This document shows positions 27,385-35,849 of a DNA stretch of 47,172 nucleotides, in pieces. The position numbers and the translations under genes are program-made. The DNA lies in IMG/VR virus record IMGVR_UViG_3300020595_000057, positions 1 to 47,172 of that record. The stretch is one strand, 5' to 3'. Below the pieces are notes generated by a model that was given only the letters and a program-made list of their open reading frames with translations, had not been told where the DNA came from and made no database searches. Positions within the stretch are counted from its first letter, which is position 1. The number at the start of each line of letters is the position of its first letter. This DNA comes from a virus.

Positions 27385-29124
27385 TTATCTTAATCTTTTA
27401 CGTGTTATTTTAAATTTTATGTTGGAGTTTTTAGCAGCGTCATGCATAGAACCGTATGATACAGTTAAATATCCTTTATTACCAACATAATAAGGAGATC
27501 TATCTGGTCTTCCAGTTGCTGTGAATTTAACTCTCAGTTGTGTTCCTGTTGTTGTAAAAACATGTGCGTCATCTGATGTTCTATCATATGTCTCCCAAGA
27601 CGTTCCATTGTTATTTGAAACATAAACTGTTAAAGTACAATTTGCAGGAACCTTAAAATGTTGTGAATTTCCAACGTGTACCATATCTACATTTGCACTA
27701 TTATCTAATGTAAAAGTACCATGAACGAGTTCCCAATCACCAATTAACTCATTAGGGTTATCATCTTCATCCCAAATAGTAAAAGAATGACCATCACCGC
27801 CATAACCCATTTGTATCCAATATTTTGTTCCGTTCGCAGAAGACATTAAAACCATAGGCACTCCGTAATCATCTCTAAATGATCTTCCTCTTCCGCCTGT
27901 TGTTGTGTCTTCAACAGCATTATCGTGTCTTAAAGCAGTTGCTGTCTGTTCATTATCCCAATCTACAAACCCTCTTATGGTTGCCCATCCTCTATCTGCA
28001 ACAGTAGGACAATGTTCAGGGTATCCTGGAGATTTATCCATTGGTGTACCTGTTGTTTTATGATACTTATTTCCAAACCTAAAATGAATTGGGTACTCTA
28101 AATTATTAACCCAGTTGCTTGAAAACGAAACTGTTTTTAAAACTGTTGGTGCGTTACCTGACATACAAGGTGTTATATTTAATTTAAGTAACTGATTACC
28201 ACTTCCAACACAAACAATATTAGGTTCATTGTGCGGATCAGGTATAAAAATACCTGCTTCATATGAATCATCACCTTTTCCTGCATCACCTACATCACAC
28301 CAAACTAACTCAGGAGATGAGGTAGAAGCATCAAGCACAAGGTTAAAACTACCATTGTAAAAAGGCATGTAGAATATTCTATCGTTTACCTCATCATAAT
28401 TAATATAATATCTATATCCGTTTCTATCCATTGCAGCAGTACCAGATTTCATATTGCTAGACGAAGTTGCATCTAGCCTTTCTTCAACTCCTGTATGTAT
28501 ATTTCTTCTCATTACTTTTTTGTAATGATGAGCATCGTGGTCACCTGCATAAAACCAAGATCCTGCTGCACATAAGCCACCAGTGTAAGAAGTCCCGACT
28601 CTATTAACATAACCACCACCAGTATCTTGAGAACCAATAAAAAAATCTGGGTTACTATGAGTGGGTCTTGCGTCCTTAACAAAGGTAGTTCCACCGTTTA
28701 CACAACCACTATAATCAAAAGTTGTATACCCTTCAACATTGTAAGTCATTACAACACCTTTCTGATTTACTTTATCTATAGCAACGGATTGTAAATGGTT
28801 ATATGTTGATGATGTATCTCTGTATAAGAATTGAGTTTCATGATATAGCCTTGTCATAGTACCATCATTGTTAAGTCTACGAACAGCAAAGCCATCTCCC
28901 CAACCAACAGTAAAAAGTAAATCACCATCTATTTCATAACCAGTTGTAAAACCAATAACTCTATCTCCACCATCATAATCACCACCACCAGATCTACTTT
29001 TATAATTAGACATACCTCCCTTATGTACAGGAAGAACACCAAACTGTCCTCGACAGTTAGTTATCATACACCCCACTACGGATATGTCATTATCTTTATT
29101 TAGTAGTTCTGTTTTAAATGCCAT
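27385..29124 (-). CDS. 579-aa beta-rich structural protein, possibly a propeller with C-terminal binding domain
   Basis: The sequence is rich in repeated aromatic-Gly-Asp strands such as GDLLFTVGWGDGFAVRRLN, RNGYRYYINYDEVNDRIFYM and EPNIVCVGSGNQLLKLNI, which suggests a beta-propeller of about residues 30-400. Residues about 410-579 form a separate beta domain (WIQMGYGGDGHSFTIWDEDD, then VYVSNNNGTSWE) ending in basic KFKITRKRLR. The gene lies between fibre genes and overlaps the 53-aa gene upstream by 11 bases. It could be a receptor-binding or carbohydrate-binding decoration protein. I see no catalytic motif. Confidence 0.55.
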   Translation of the reverse strand: MAFKTELLNKDNDISVVGCMITNCRGQFGVLPVHKGGMSNYKSRSGGGDYDGGDRVIGFTTGYEIDGDLLFTVGWGDGFAVRRLNNDGTMTRLYHETQFLYRDTSSTYNHLQSVAIDKVNQKGVVMTYNVEGYTTFDYSGCVNGGTTFVKDARPTHSNPDFFIGSQDTGGGYVNRVGTSYTGGLCAAGSWFYAGDHDAHHYKKVMRRNIHTGVEERLDATSSSNMKSGTAAMDRNGYRYYINYDEVNDRIFYMPFYNGSFNLVLDASTSSPELVWCDVGDAGKGDDSYEAGIFIPDPHNEPNIVCVGSGNQLLKLNITPCMSGNAPTVLKTVSFSSNWVNNLEYPIHFRFGNKYHKTTGTPMDKSPGYPEHCPTVADRGWATIRGFVDWDNEQTATALRHDNAVEDTTTGGRGRSFRDDYGVPMVLMSSANGTKYWIQMGYGGDGHSFTIWDEDDNPNELIGDWELVHGTFTLDNSANVDMVHVGNSQHFKVPANCTLTVYVSNNNGTSWETYDRTSDDAHVFTTTGTQLRVKFTATGRPDRSPYYVGNKGYLTVSYGSMHDAAKNSNIKFKITRKRLR

Positions 29125-29275
29125 TTATTTCGTTTATTTTATTCTGTGCTTCTATGAGACTTTTTTTTAATAATCTATAATGCCGATCATCTGGAGTATC
29201 TATTGCCTCCTCAGCCGCTAAGTCTTGTATTCTATCCTCTTTAATTTTTTTCCAATATTCTAAAGTATCTTCCAT
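29114..29275 (-). CDS. 53-aa charged helical protein between fibre genes
   Basis: A short gene fills the gap between two fibre genes. It starts at the ATG complement at 29273-29275 just after the upstream stop and ends 11 bases inside the next gene. The product (MEDTLEYWKKIKEDRIQDL, then AAEEAIDTPDDRHYRLLKKS) is almost entirely charged helix. The tight spacing on both sides supports translation. Function unknown; by position it may cap or assemble a fibre. It is shorter than the usual cut-off for automatic gene calling and easily missed. Confidence 0.65.
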   Translation of the reverse strand: MEDTLEYWKKIKEDRIQDLAAEEAIDTPDDRHYRLLKKSLIEAQNKINEINGI

Positions 29276-29276
29276 G

Positions 29277-31079
29277 TTATCCTATAGTTGTTTCAACCCA
29301 AAATTGGTGATAATTAACATTGTTCGCACCACTAATCTGATACATGTAACTGGTGTTTAAACCAGAATATATTAGAGTAGCAGAATCTCTATCTAAACTG
29401 CCTTGAGTAGCGTGTTCATGTTTATATACATTGTATGCTGTAATAAACCTTGCGTTTGCACTAGGAGGATCCCATTGAACGTAATATGCTTTGTTTAAAT
29501 TAACTACGCTCATGTTAGTTGGCTCTGCACTAGTTACAGCGAAAGCCTGACTACCTGTAAGTGCTGTTGAGTAAACACCATTTTTAACTGCATAAACTCT
29601 ATACGCTTGCGTACCTGTTGCATCAAATGAGTTGTCAATTACTGACATGGTCGCCCCAAAATCAGTAGGAGGAATCACAGATATCAATCCATAATCTCCA
29701 CCACCTACAGAACTAAATATTAAATAGTAATCTATATTAGTAGTTGTAGATGCTGTAAAACCTACGTTAATAGTACTGTTTACAATTGTTGTTGTAAGAC
29801 CTGAAGGTGCGTTAACTGTTAAAAAATATTTCCTTGTTCCAATATTTGTGTTTCTTGCAAAAGTAATTTCAGTTGAAGAAAATGTTGCGGTAGGACTTGC
29901 ATTATGTGTTGCTCCATTACCTATTTGAACAGTTCCTCCTCCGTTTGTTATATAAAAAGCACCTCTATTCCCATTTAAACCATAACCACTGAATCTAGCA
30001 TTACCAGTTGCAGGGGTGCCATTTGTTACATCAATATCATCAGCAATAAATACGTTAGCGGCTTTTACTTGACCTGTAAAAGATGCATTTCCATTTTCTG
30101 ATCCATCTAAAGTTAAAGCAATTACATTTGTTGAATTATCCTTAACTCTAAATTTTATGTCTTTATTGTTTGCGTTATTTGCAATGTATAAATGATTTCC
30201 AGTATCTTTTTCTATAAAAGAATCTTGGTCACCATTTATATTTAAAACTGCATTTAAGCCTGTAGCGGGTGCTATTGTTAAAGCACCTGTAAGACTTCCT
30301 CCACCTATAGGTAAATACAATCCATCGTGATCTCCATGATCTGTAGGTATTTCTGTAGATAAAGCAAATCTTTTCCAAGTTCCTGAATCGTTTGTAAGGT
30401 CTAAAGTTCTTGCGTATAAATTGCCTTGATCTATATCCCAAGCAAGTTGTGTTGCATAAGAAGAGTCGTAAGTAAGAGTGGTTACAGTTCCATATTCATT
30501 AGACTGACCTGATGCAGGTCTACCTGTAGTTGAAGTATTCCATCTGTGTTTTATAGATTCTGTACCAATAGTATTTATGTTACTAATACTAGTTGTTCCG
30601 CCATCTTGTATATAGTCACCATCGTGATTATGAGTACTTGGCGGAAACGTAGAAGGTTTATTTAAAATAAAAGCATCACTAGTCGTAGTTGTTTCAGTCC
30701 AGTTTGCTTGTACATTTGCTTCTGCATCCGTAGGAGCATGAGTGGCTTGACTATGATCGTATGCTGTTTTCCAATTGGCAGAATTTCCATCTGATCCTGT
30801 TGAAATTGTACCTACAGAATGTAAAGATGTACCAGTACTTCGATTCCAATAACCTACTAATGTAGAAGTTCCTGAAATTAATCCCCAATACTCAAAACGA
30901 TCATTAAGACCGTTGTATCTAAGTTTAAAGTTTTCGGTGTTATCTGCCTCTGAAAAAACAATTTCTCCATTAGGAGTTCCATTGGCTCCAGAGTCATCAT
31001 ACAGGATTATTTTAGGATCGGCTTTTTTGAGTTCTAAGTCCCCTGCTAAGTCAATTCCATTTAAGAATTCTATTGCCAT
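29277..31079 (-). CDS. 600-aa tail fibre/head fibre protein with Fn3-like C-terminus
   Basis: The N-terminus MAIEFLNGIDL matches that of the next upstream gene (MAIEYLHHINL), suggesting that both dock at the same kind of virion site. The body shares shaft modules with the 1625-aa fibre: NVQANWTETTTTSDAFILNK at about residues 121-140 and DGLYLPIGGG at about 250-260. The last 100 residues look like an Fn3 domain (SVVNLNKAYYVQWDPPSA, then TAYNVYKHEH). There is no S74 domain. It is most likely a fibre or decoration protein. Shared modules point to past recombination between the two fibre genes. Confidence 0.7.
   Translation of the reverse strand: MAIEFLNGIDLAGDLELKKADPKIILYDDSGANGTPNGEIVFSEADNTENFKLRYNGLNDRFEYWGLISGTSTLVGYWNRSTGTSLHSVGTISTGSDGNSANWKTAYDHSQATHAPTDAEANVQANWTETTTTSDAFILNKPSTFPPSTHNHDGDYIQDGGTTSISNINTIGTESIKHRWNTSTTGRPASGQSNEYGTVTTLTYDSSYATQLAWDIDQGNLYARTLDLTNDSGTWKRFALSTEIPTDHGDHDGLYLPIGGGSLTGALTIAPATGLNAVLNINGDQDSFIEKDTGNHLYIANNANNKDIKFRVKDNSTNVIALTLDGSENGNASFTGQVKAANVFIADDIDVTNGTPATGNARFSGYGLNGNRGAFYITNGGGTVQIGNGATHNASPTATFSSTEITFARNTNIGTRKYFLTVNAPSGLTTTIVNSTINVGFTASTTTNIDYYLIFSSVGGGDYGLISVIPPTDFGATMSVIDNSFDATGTQAYRVYAVKNGVYSTALTGSQAFAVTSAEPTNMSVVNLNKAYYVQWDPPSANARFITAYNVYKHEHATQGSLDRDSATLIYSGLNTSYMYQISGANNVNYHQFWVETTIG
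30301..30332. repeat. 32-bp repeat, copy 3 of 3, in the 600-aa fibre gene
   Basis: Identical to two copies in the 1625-aa fibre gene more than 3 kb away, so the two fibre genes share sequence and not only protein similarity. Confidence 0.85.
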
Positions 31080-31093
31080 GTTCTGCTATTTTT

Positions 31094-32302
31094 TTATGAT
31101 GCAGCAGAAAGAACGTTTACTGTTATACTATCCGCTACTTGTCCTGATGCAAAAATTACCTTAACATTATTAGAGTCGATAATTTCTAATTCACAATGAA
31201 CAACTTTATTCGATTTATATGTTTGAACAATTATATTAGATGTTGCTAAACTGTGTGTAAAAGTAAAATCTGTATCAGCATCAGACACAGGTCCTGTTCC
31301 GTTTGCTGCCTTGTTTTTTACTGTGTCTAAAGCAATGGATACATTACCAAGGTTTGTCATAGTTCCAGAACCGGTGACATCTCCTGTGAGCGTTATTGTA
31401 GGATCTTTAGTTAGAACAAAATCTAAATTCTTATTTGTAGTATCATACGTTACACTTAATCCTGTTTCCGTATTACTAGAAACCATTCCACCAACAATAT
31501 CCTTGATCTCATTATCGGTTCTAATATCACCATCTAAAGCGATTGTACCATCATCATCTGGAAGGGTTATAGTTCTGTCAGCAGTTGGCTCTCCAATTGT
31601 AAGAGTTGTCTCATACTCATCAGCAGTTGCACCTTCAAATACAAATGCATCTGTAACATTAATTGCTGTTTGGTTAACAGTAACAGTTGTTCCCTCTACA
31701 TTAAGGTTACCTTTAATTGTTACAGTATCACTAGTTGCATTACCTAAAGTAACGTTACCATCAACTGCTAAAGTTCCATCAACAACAAGATTTCCTGCGG
31801 CTTCAATATCTTCAAAAGTTACACTATCTCCTGTACCTACCGCTTGACCAATAGAAATCTCTCCGGCATTATCTATAGAAACTCCTGTACCTTCTGATAT
31901 ATACGCTTGTACATCTGCATCAGTATATTGGGTGATAGTGGTAGCGATTTCACCGTTTGTAATTGTTATACCTGTACCATTTGAAAAGTGTGCTCTTGTT
32001 TCAGCAGCACTAGGTCCTGTATATGTAAATACACCTGTAGCATCATTATAAGCAAAACTACCATCACCGCCTGCATCAGTTGCAGAAATCATTGCTCTTA
32101 CTTCAGACTCATCTAGTTCATCTTGTAGGTTAAGCCAATTACTTCCATCATAAAACTGAAATTTACTTAATGTAGTATTGAAAATAACGTGACCTGCCGC
32201 AGCAGTCATTGCGTCTCTTAGTGCTGTTGTTTTATTATCTAATAAGACATTCTTTAGTTGATTGTCGCTTAGATTAATATGATGTAAATATTCTATTGCC
32301 AT
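31094..32302 (-). CDS. 402-aa fibre protein
   Basis: The N-terminal MAIEYLHHINLSDNQL anchor and the HVIFNTTLSKFQFYDGSNW strand are typical of phage fibre and neck-whisker-like proteins. The middle has repeated beta-solenoid-like modules (VVDGTLAVDGNVTLGNATSDTVTIKGNLNVEGTTVTVNQT, read as several short strands) and a PTADRTITLPDDDGTIAL motif. The C-terminal domain (FTHSLATSNIIVQTY, then VVHCELEIIDSNNVKVIFAS) resembles the C-terminal domain of the 407-aa neighbour. Strongly acidic and Thr/Val/Ile-rich. A long open frame on the opposite strand here is a by-product of this repetitive composition. Confidence 0.7.
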   Translation of the reverse strand: MAIEYLHHINLSDNQLKNVLLDNKTTALRDAMTAAAGHVIFNTTLSKFQFYDGSNWLNLQDELDESEVRAMISATDAGGDGSFAYNDATGVFTYTGPSAAETRAHFSNGTGITITNGEIATTITQYTDADVQAYISEGTGVSIDNAGEISIGQAVGTGDSVTFEDIEAAGNLVVDGTLAVDGNVTLGNATSDTVTIKGNLNVEGTTVTVNQTAINVTDAFVFEGATADEYETTLTIGEPTADRTITLPDDDGTIALDGDIRTDNEIKDIVGGMVSSNTETGLSVTYDTTNKNLDFVLTKDPTITLTGDVTGSGTMTNLGNVSIALDTVKNKAANGTGPVSDADTDFTFTHSLATSNIIVQTYKSNKVVHCELEIIDSNNVKVIFASGQVADSITVNVLSAAS

Positions 32303-32309
32303 AACTTTT

Positions 32310-33533
32310 TTAATTTAAATATACTTTTCCAGATGTAAGGGAATTAAATGTAATTCTAATAACATTCAAATTTACGTATTCTACAGCCCCATACACAATA
32401 TTTTCATTGTCGTCAACGAGTGTTACCGAAGGTTTTTTATTTAAACCATGTGAAACGTCCCATTGTGAAGATGCTGTTGCAAATGTTTTTTCATATGTTA
32501 CAAATGGGTTATAAGTTGGAACATCTTCTAAAGAGTCCCATGTAACACTAATTCCTGTCGAATATATTTGTAGCGATACTGTTGTTATTTCTTCTTGTGT
32601 GTGAGTTCTAGGTACATCGTTTCTTAATATTGCTAATATATCTCTTACAATATCTGTATTGTCATCATCAGATAAACCTGCATCTAATCTTCTAACTAAA
32701 AGATCAAAACTGGTAATTACAAACTCATAGTCTTTTGAGTATTTCTCATACAAAGATTTATTATAACCATCATTTGTTTCGACTAAATTTCTTAATGTGT
32801 TAAAATAAGATATCATCTCTAATTTAGTTGGAACTTTATGAACCTTAACAATATCTCTTTTTATGCTTTTTGATTTGACACTAAACCAACTAAATGCAGA
32901 GTGCTGATGCAGTAAGGTCACCTCTAAATCAACAATATATTTACTATCGTAAAATTTTGATGTCGTATCCGCTAAAGAAAACTCTCTATCGTCACTAGAA
33001 AGACCTATTGTTGTTTGGTTTGATATTGATGAACCAGATTTACTGTTTTGGGCTATAAACAACCTACTTATAGATCCTAAACTATAGTTAGTTACATCGT
33101 AACTTGGTGTTGTGTCTTTAACCTTTATAAGTGGAGTAAATTCATTTATATCTTGAAAAACTGTAAGTTCTATTTTCTTAAATTCGTATGAAATTGTTTT
33201 TACTCTTTTCACAGTGTCATCATCTCCAACTGTAAAACTATATTCAACCTTATATGAACCTTTACTAACTTTACCGTCACTAGGAGATAAGGGTAATGTG
33301 TATTCAAAAACGTTCAAACTTCCAGAATTACCTGTAATATCTGCAACTCCTTCTGCTTGATGATTTCTAACTATTCCATCAGGTCTAGTTATTTTTATAA
33401 AAATTTTAACTCCTGACTGAGAAGAACTATAAGTTGAGTTATCCGTAACCTTCAACTTAGGAGTTGAGGTTAGATCGAATTGAACTAGGAAATCTATAGA
33501 TACAGTTCCTGCATCATTAGTGAATGTGCTCAT
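32310..33533 (-). CDS. 407-aa structural protein, fibre or baseplate-like
   Basis: Residues 1-120 look like a beta-sandwich (VSIDFLVQFDLTSTPKLKVTD, then YKVEYSFTVGDDDTVKRVKT). A helical linker occupies about 235-310 (LEMISYFNTLRNLVETNDGYN). The C-terminal 60 residues (SQWDVSHGLNKKPSVTLVDD, then GAVEYVNLNVIRITFNS, GKVYLN) form the compact beta domain found at the ends of many phage fibres. The start codon lies just 13 bases after the T-tract of an intrinsic terminator, so its expression probably depends on readthrough. The role is inferred. Confidence 0.55.
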   Translation of the reverse strand: MSTFTNDAGTVSIDFLVQFDLTSTPKLKVTDNSTYSSSQSGVKIFIKITRPDGIVRNHQAEGVADITGNSGSLNVFEYTLPLSPSDGKVSKGSYKVEYSFTVGDDDTVKRVKTISYEFKKIELTVFQDINEFTPLIKVKDTTPSYDVTNYSLGSISRLFIAQNSKSGSSISNQTTIGLSSDDREFSLADTTSKFYDSKYIVDLEVTLLHQHSAFSWFSVKSKSIKRDIVKVHKVPTKLEMISYFNTLRNLVETNDGYNKSLYEKYSKDYEFVITSFDLLVRRLDAGLSDDDNTDIVRDILAILRNDVPRTHTQEEITTVSLQIYSTGISVTWDSLEDVPTYNPFVTYEKTFATASSQWDVSHGLNKKPSVTLVDDNENIVYGAVEYVNLNVIRITFNSLTSGKVYLN

Positions 33534-33552
33534 ACATATTAATAATAAAAAA

Positions 33553-33586
33553 AGCCGGTCTCAGTACTTAATTTCCTGCGACCGAC
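33553..33586 (-). terminator. Intrinsic terminator between the 273-aa and 407-aa genes
   Basis: On the minus strand a stem of 7 base pairs (33580-33586 with 33554-33560, one G-U pair) encloses a 19-base loop and is followed at once by seven T (complement of 33547-33553). A-U and G-U pairs extend the stem. It lies in the 75-base gap between two late genes, with only 13 bases left before the next ATG. Confidence 0.75.
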
Positions 33587-33608
33587 CTTTAAACAAACCA
33601 ACAACAAA

Positions 33609-34430
33609 TTATTTAAGCAATTTTACGATTTCTTCATAAACTAATTCCCCATTTTTGTTACTCAAAACAAAGTTAGTGAAGCCTTGTAAATAACTTGTTT
33701 TTGATGACCTTGGAACTTGTACAATAGTCTCACCTGTTGACACCCATATAAAGGTGCTAGAAGCCTTATCGAACTTGATTAATTTCTTGTCTAATGCAGC
33801 CTTACAATTTGCTTGTATAGACTTGTGTTTGTCTTTACTTAACGTGATGAATTCTTGTGGAGTTTTTTCTGCCATAATCTCCAACTCATCTCGTAAAATA
33901 GAAATATCTCTTTTTTCATCTTTATTCATTGAAGCAATAAATTCTCTTACCTCAGCAGCAGAAAGTTCAGCAGCAACATTCATCGCATCTCTACGCAAGT
34001 TTCTTAACTTTCTACTATCAGCAGCATCTTTCTTAGGCTCAACTAATTTAAATAATGGAACAATACTTGTGTCCCTATTTGGATTAGAAGCATTATAGTT
34101 AGACAACATTAAATATTGAAAAATTTCTCTATCCCCTGTTTTACCTCCTCTTAAAGCCATTAAGCCTTTATCTTTTTTGGTAAACTGTATAGTATTAAAA
34201 CTTGGTTTACCTGCAATACCTAAAGACCCAATAGATGCAATATCTATATAATCATCAGCCTCTTTATCATAGACTCTGTCTACTTGTGGAATCATGTGAA
34301 CAGATGGCATTATTACCTTTCCAGGGTTTTGTTTATCCTCTTTCACATTTAAATACTGAAATACCTTTACCTCATTTCTTTTTAATTGAGGAGGGGTTTT
34401 TACGTTGTTGTACTCTTTTGTTTTTATCAT
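33609..34430 (-). CDS. 273-aa protein of unknown function next to the capsid gene
   Basis: The gene lies directly downstream of the major capsid gene, framed by a terminator on each side. The N-terminal half (KVFQYLNVKEDKQNPGKVIM, then GSLGIAGKPSFNTIQFTKKD) is mixed alpha/beta. Residues 130-215 are helical and charged (KLRNLRRDAMNVAAELSAAE). The C-terminal part has STFIWVSTGETIVQVPRSSK and a final helix. No membrane segment or catalytic motif. Its placement suggests an abundant virion or assembly protein, such as a head decoration or auxiliary capsid protein, but I recognise no family. Confidence 0.6.
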   Translation of the reverse strand: MIKTKEYNNVKTPPQLKRNEVKVFQYLNVKEDKQNPGKVIMPSVHMIPQVDRVYDKEADDYIDIASIGSLGIAGKPSFNTIQFTKKDKGLMALRGGKTGDREIFQYLMLSNYNASNPNRDTSIVPLFKLVEPKKDAADSRKLRNLRRDAMNVAAELSAAEVREFIASMNKDEKRDISILRDELEIMAEKTPQEFITLSKDKHKSIQANCKAALDKKLIKFDKASSTFIWVSTGETIVQVPRSSKTSYLQGFTNFVLSNKNGELVYEEIVKLLK

Positions 34431-34444
34431 GATTGTTGGTTTTT

Positions 34445-34481
34445 AAAAAAAAGAAGGGAGGGATTACCTCCCCTCTTCTTA
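34445..34481 (-). terminator. Strong intrinsic terminator after the major capsid gene
   Basis: The minus strand carries a GC-rich hairpin: GGGAGG (complement of 34468-34473) pairs perfectly with CCTCCC (complement of 34457-34462) around a 5-base loop, with purine/pyrimidine runs extending the stem. Nine T follow (complement of 34445-34453). It begins 14 bases after the MCP stop codon and ends 14 bases before the next start codon, too little room for a separate promoter. Confidence 0.85.
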
Positions 34482-34494
34482 AGGTTTATTATTA

Positions 34495-35808
34495 CTAAAA
34501 TCCTGTTACAAGTGCACAGTGTTCTTTTCCTAATACTTCTAGACCCATAATAGCCTGGTAGTTTACGTCAAGAATTGAATCAGCACTAGTTGGAGTTGGA
34601 GCAAGTCCACCTGTCAAAGTTTCTCTGAAAGAGTAGTTGTTTCCATCTCCTTCTAAGTAACGTACTTGTAGGTAATCTTGTGATCCACCACCTCCGGCAG
34701 TTTTAACTTGTCCTGTTGGTACAAGGTAAATCTCTCCAGATCCAGTTACTGTAGAACCTAGTTCATTGTGATCTAAGATTGATAATTGCTTCTTGTTCCA
34801 AGTTCTTCCGTATAGGCTAAACTTGTCAACACCTAAGTCAATGCTCTTTCCATCTACTGAAAATCTAGCACCAGTTAAACCAGTTGAATTCAACCCGTTT
34901 AAAGCGTTGTCAATAGCAATGTTAGCAGAAGTACCTAACCACATCCAGTAGTCTTTTGGTGCTCTTGCTTTGTTTAATGCAGCAGTCAAAGTAGATAACG
35001 TTGCTAATACATCAGATGCATGATCGTAAGGTGATCCAGAATTTAAAATACCACCTGCCTGAAGTTCTTGCTTAAGACCGTTAGTAGTTTGTACTGCATT
35101 TCCTCCAATATTCATATCTCCTACAGATGCTCCTGCATAGAAATCTCCTGAACCTTTACCAAACATCAATGAGTTAGAGATATCACCTCTAAAACGTTGT
35201 AACGCTTCGTAAGTACCTTTGTACATAAAGTAAGGCTTACCTTTATACTCAACAGTGATTTTAGACGCTTTTGCAACATCAGAAATTCTGTATTTGTTTT
35301 TAAAGATTTGCACTCTGTTTGACTGTTTTGTCAATCCATACTTGATTGGGTCTGGAGATCCAGATCCTTCACCTTGTGCATTCGAGAATACAACAAATTT
35401 ATCAGCACTTGCATCATAATCAGTTGCAACACCTGAACCATCTACTGGTACGAAATCAATCTCATTAGATCCAGAGATTGCAGTGATTAAGTATACATTT
35501 CCTGATACACCCATCATTAAGTCACCTACTCTTGCATTTCCAATTGCAGAAGTTGAGATACCTGATTGTTTTCCAGTACCTGAACCTGCTTCAGAAATGG
35601 TGATAGTGTTATCCTTATACAATGCTTCATTTACAAAAGCGTGGTATACTGGTTGGCTTACAGGCTTTAATTTGCCTAATGCCTGCATTACGTCAAGGAA
35701 TCCTTCCTCTTCGTTCTGTACGTCTAAGACGCTTGATAAGATCTCTCTTCCTTGTACAAATGAATGTTGTAGGAATGATAGAGAACTAATATAACTTGAA
35801 TTTTCCAT
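34495..35808 (-). CDS. Major capsid protein (HK97 fold)
   Basis: The 437-aa product has features of HK97-type capsid proteins: an N-terminal arm (SYISSLSFLQHSF), a DVMQALGKLKPVSQPVYHAF segment, a beta-rich insertion rich in Gly/Ser/Asp, a long spine helix region around KGTYEALQRFRGDISNSLMF, and the A-domain-like LGTSANIAIDNALNGL. The C-terminus reads DVNYQAIMGLEVLGKEH. It follows portal and acidic scaffold-like genes and is closed by the strongest terminator in the window, consistent with the most abundant late product. Family placement by eye; no alignment was run. Confidence 0.85.
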   Translation of the reverse strand: MENSSYISSLSFLQHSFVQGREILSSVLDVQNEEEGFLDVMQALGKLKPVSQPVYHAFVNEALYKDNTITISEAGSGTGKQSGISTSAIGNARVGDLMMGVSGNVYLITAISGSNEIDFVPVDGSGVATDYDASADKFVVFSNAQGEGSGSPDPIKYGLTKQSNRVQIFKNKYRISDVAKASKITVEYKGKPYFMYKGTYEALQRFRGDISNSLMFGKGSGDFYAGASVGDMNIGGNAVQTTNGLKQELQAGGILNSGSPYDHASDVLATLSTLTAALNKARAPKDYWMWLGTSANIAIDNALNGLNSTGLTGARFSVDGKSIDLGVDKFSLYGRTWNKKQLSILDHNELGSTVTGSGEIYLVPTGQVKTAGGGGSQDYLQVRYLEGDGNNYSFRETLTGGLAPTPTSADSILDVNYQAIMGLEVLGKEHCALVTGF

Positions 35809-35849
35809 TTTAAATATTTATTTTTTTAATTAACGAATTATTTTTACAT

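Noticed and set aside
25348-30332. Fibre-gene repeats as a CRISPR-like array
   Set aside because: The repeats lie inside coding sequence and are irregularly spaced over kilobases, so they are fibre shaft modules.
31311-31847. A 178-codon plus-strand open frame inside the 402-aa fibre gene
   Set aside because: It is antisense to a strong minus-strand gene, is mostly Val/Ser/Thr, and arises from the repetitive Thr/Asp/Gly codons of the fibre.
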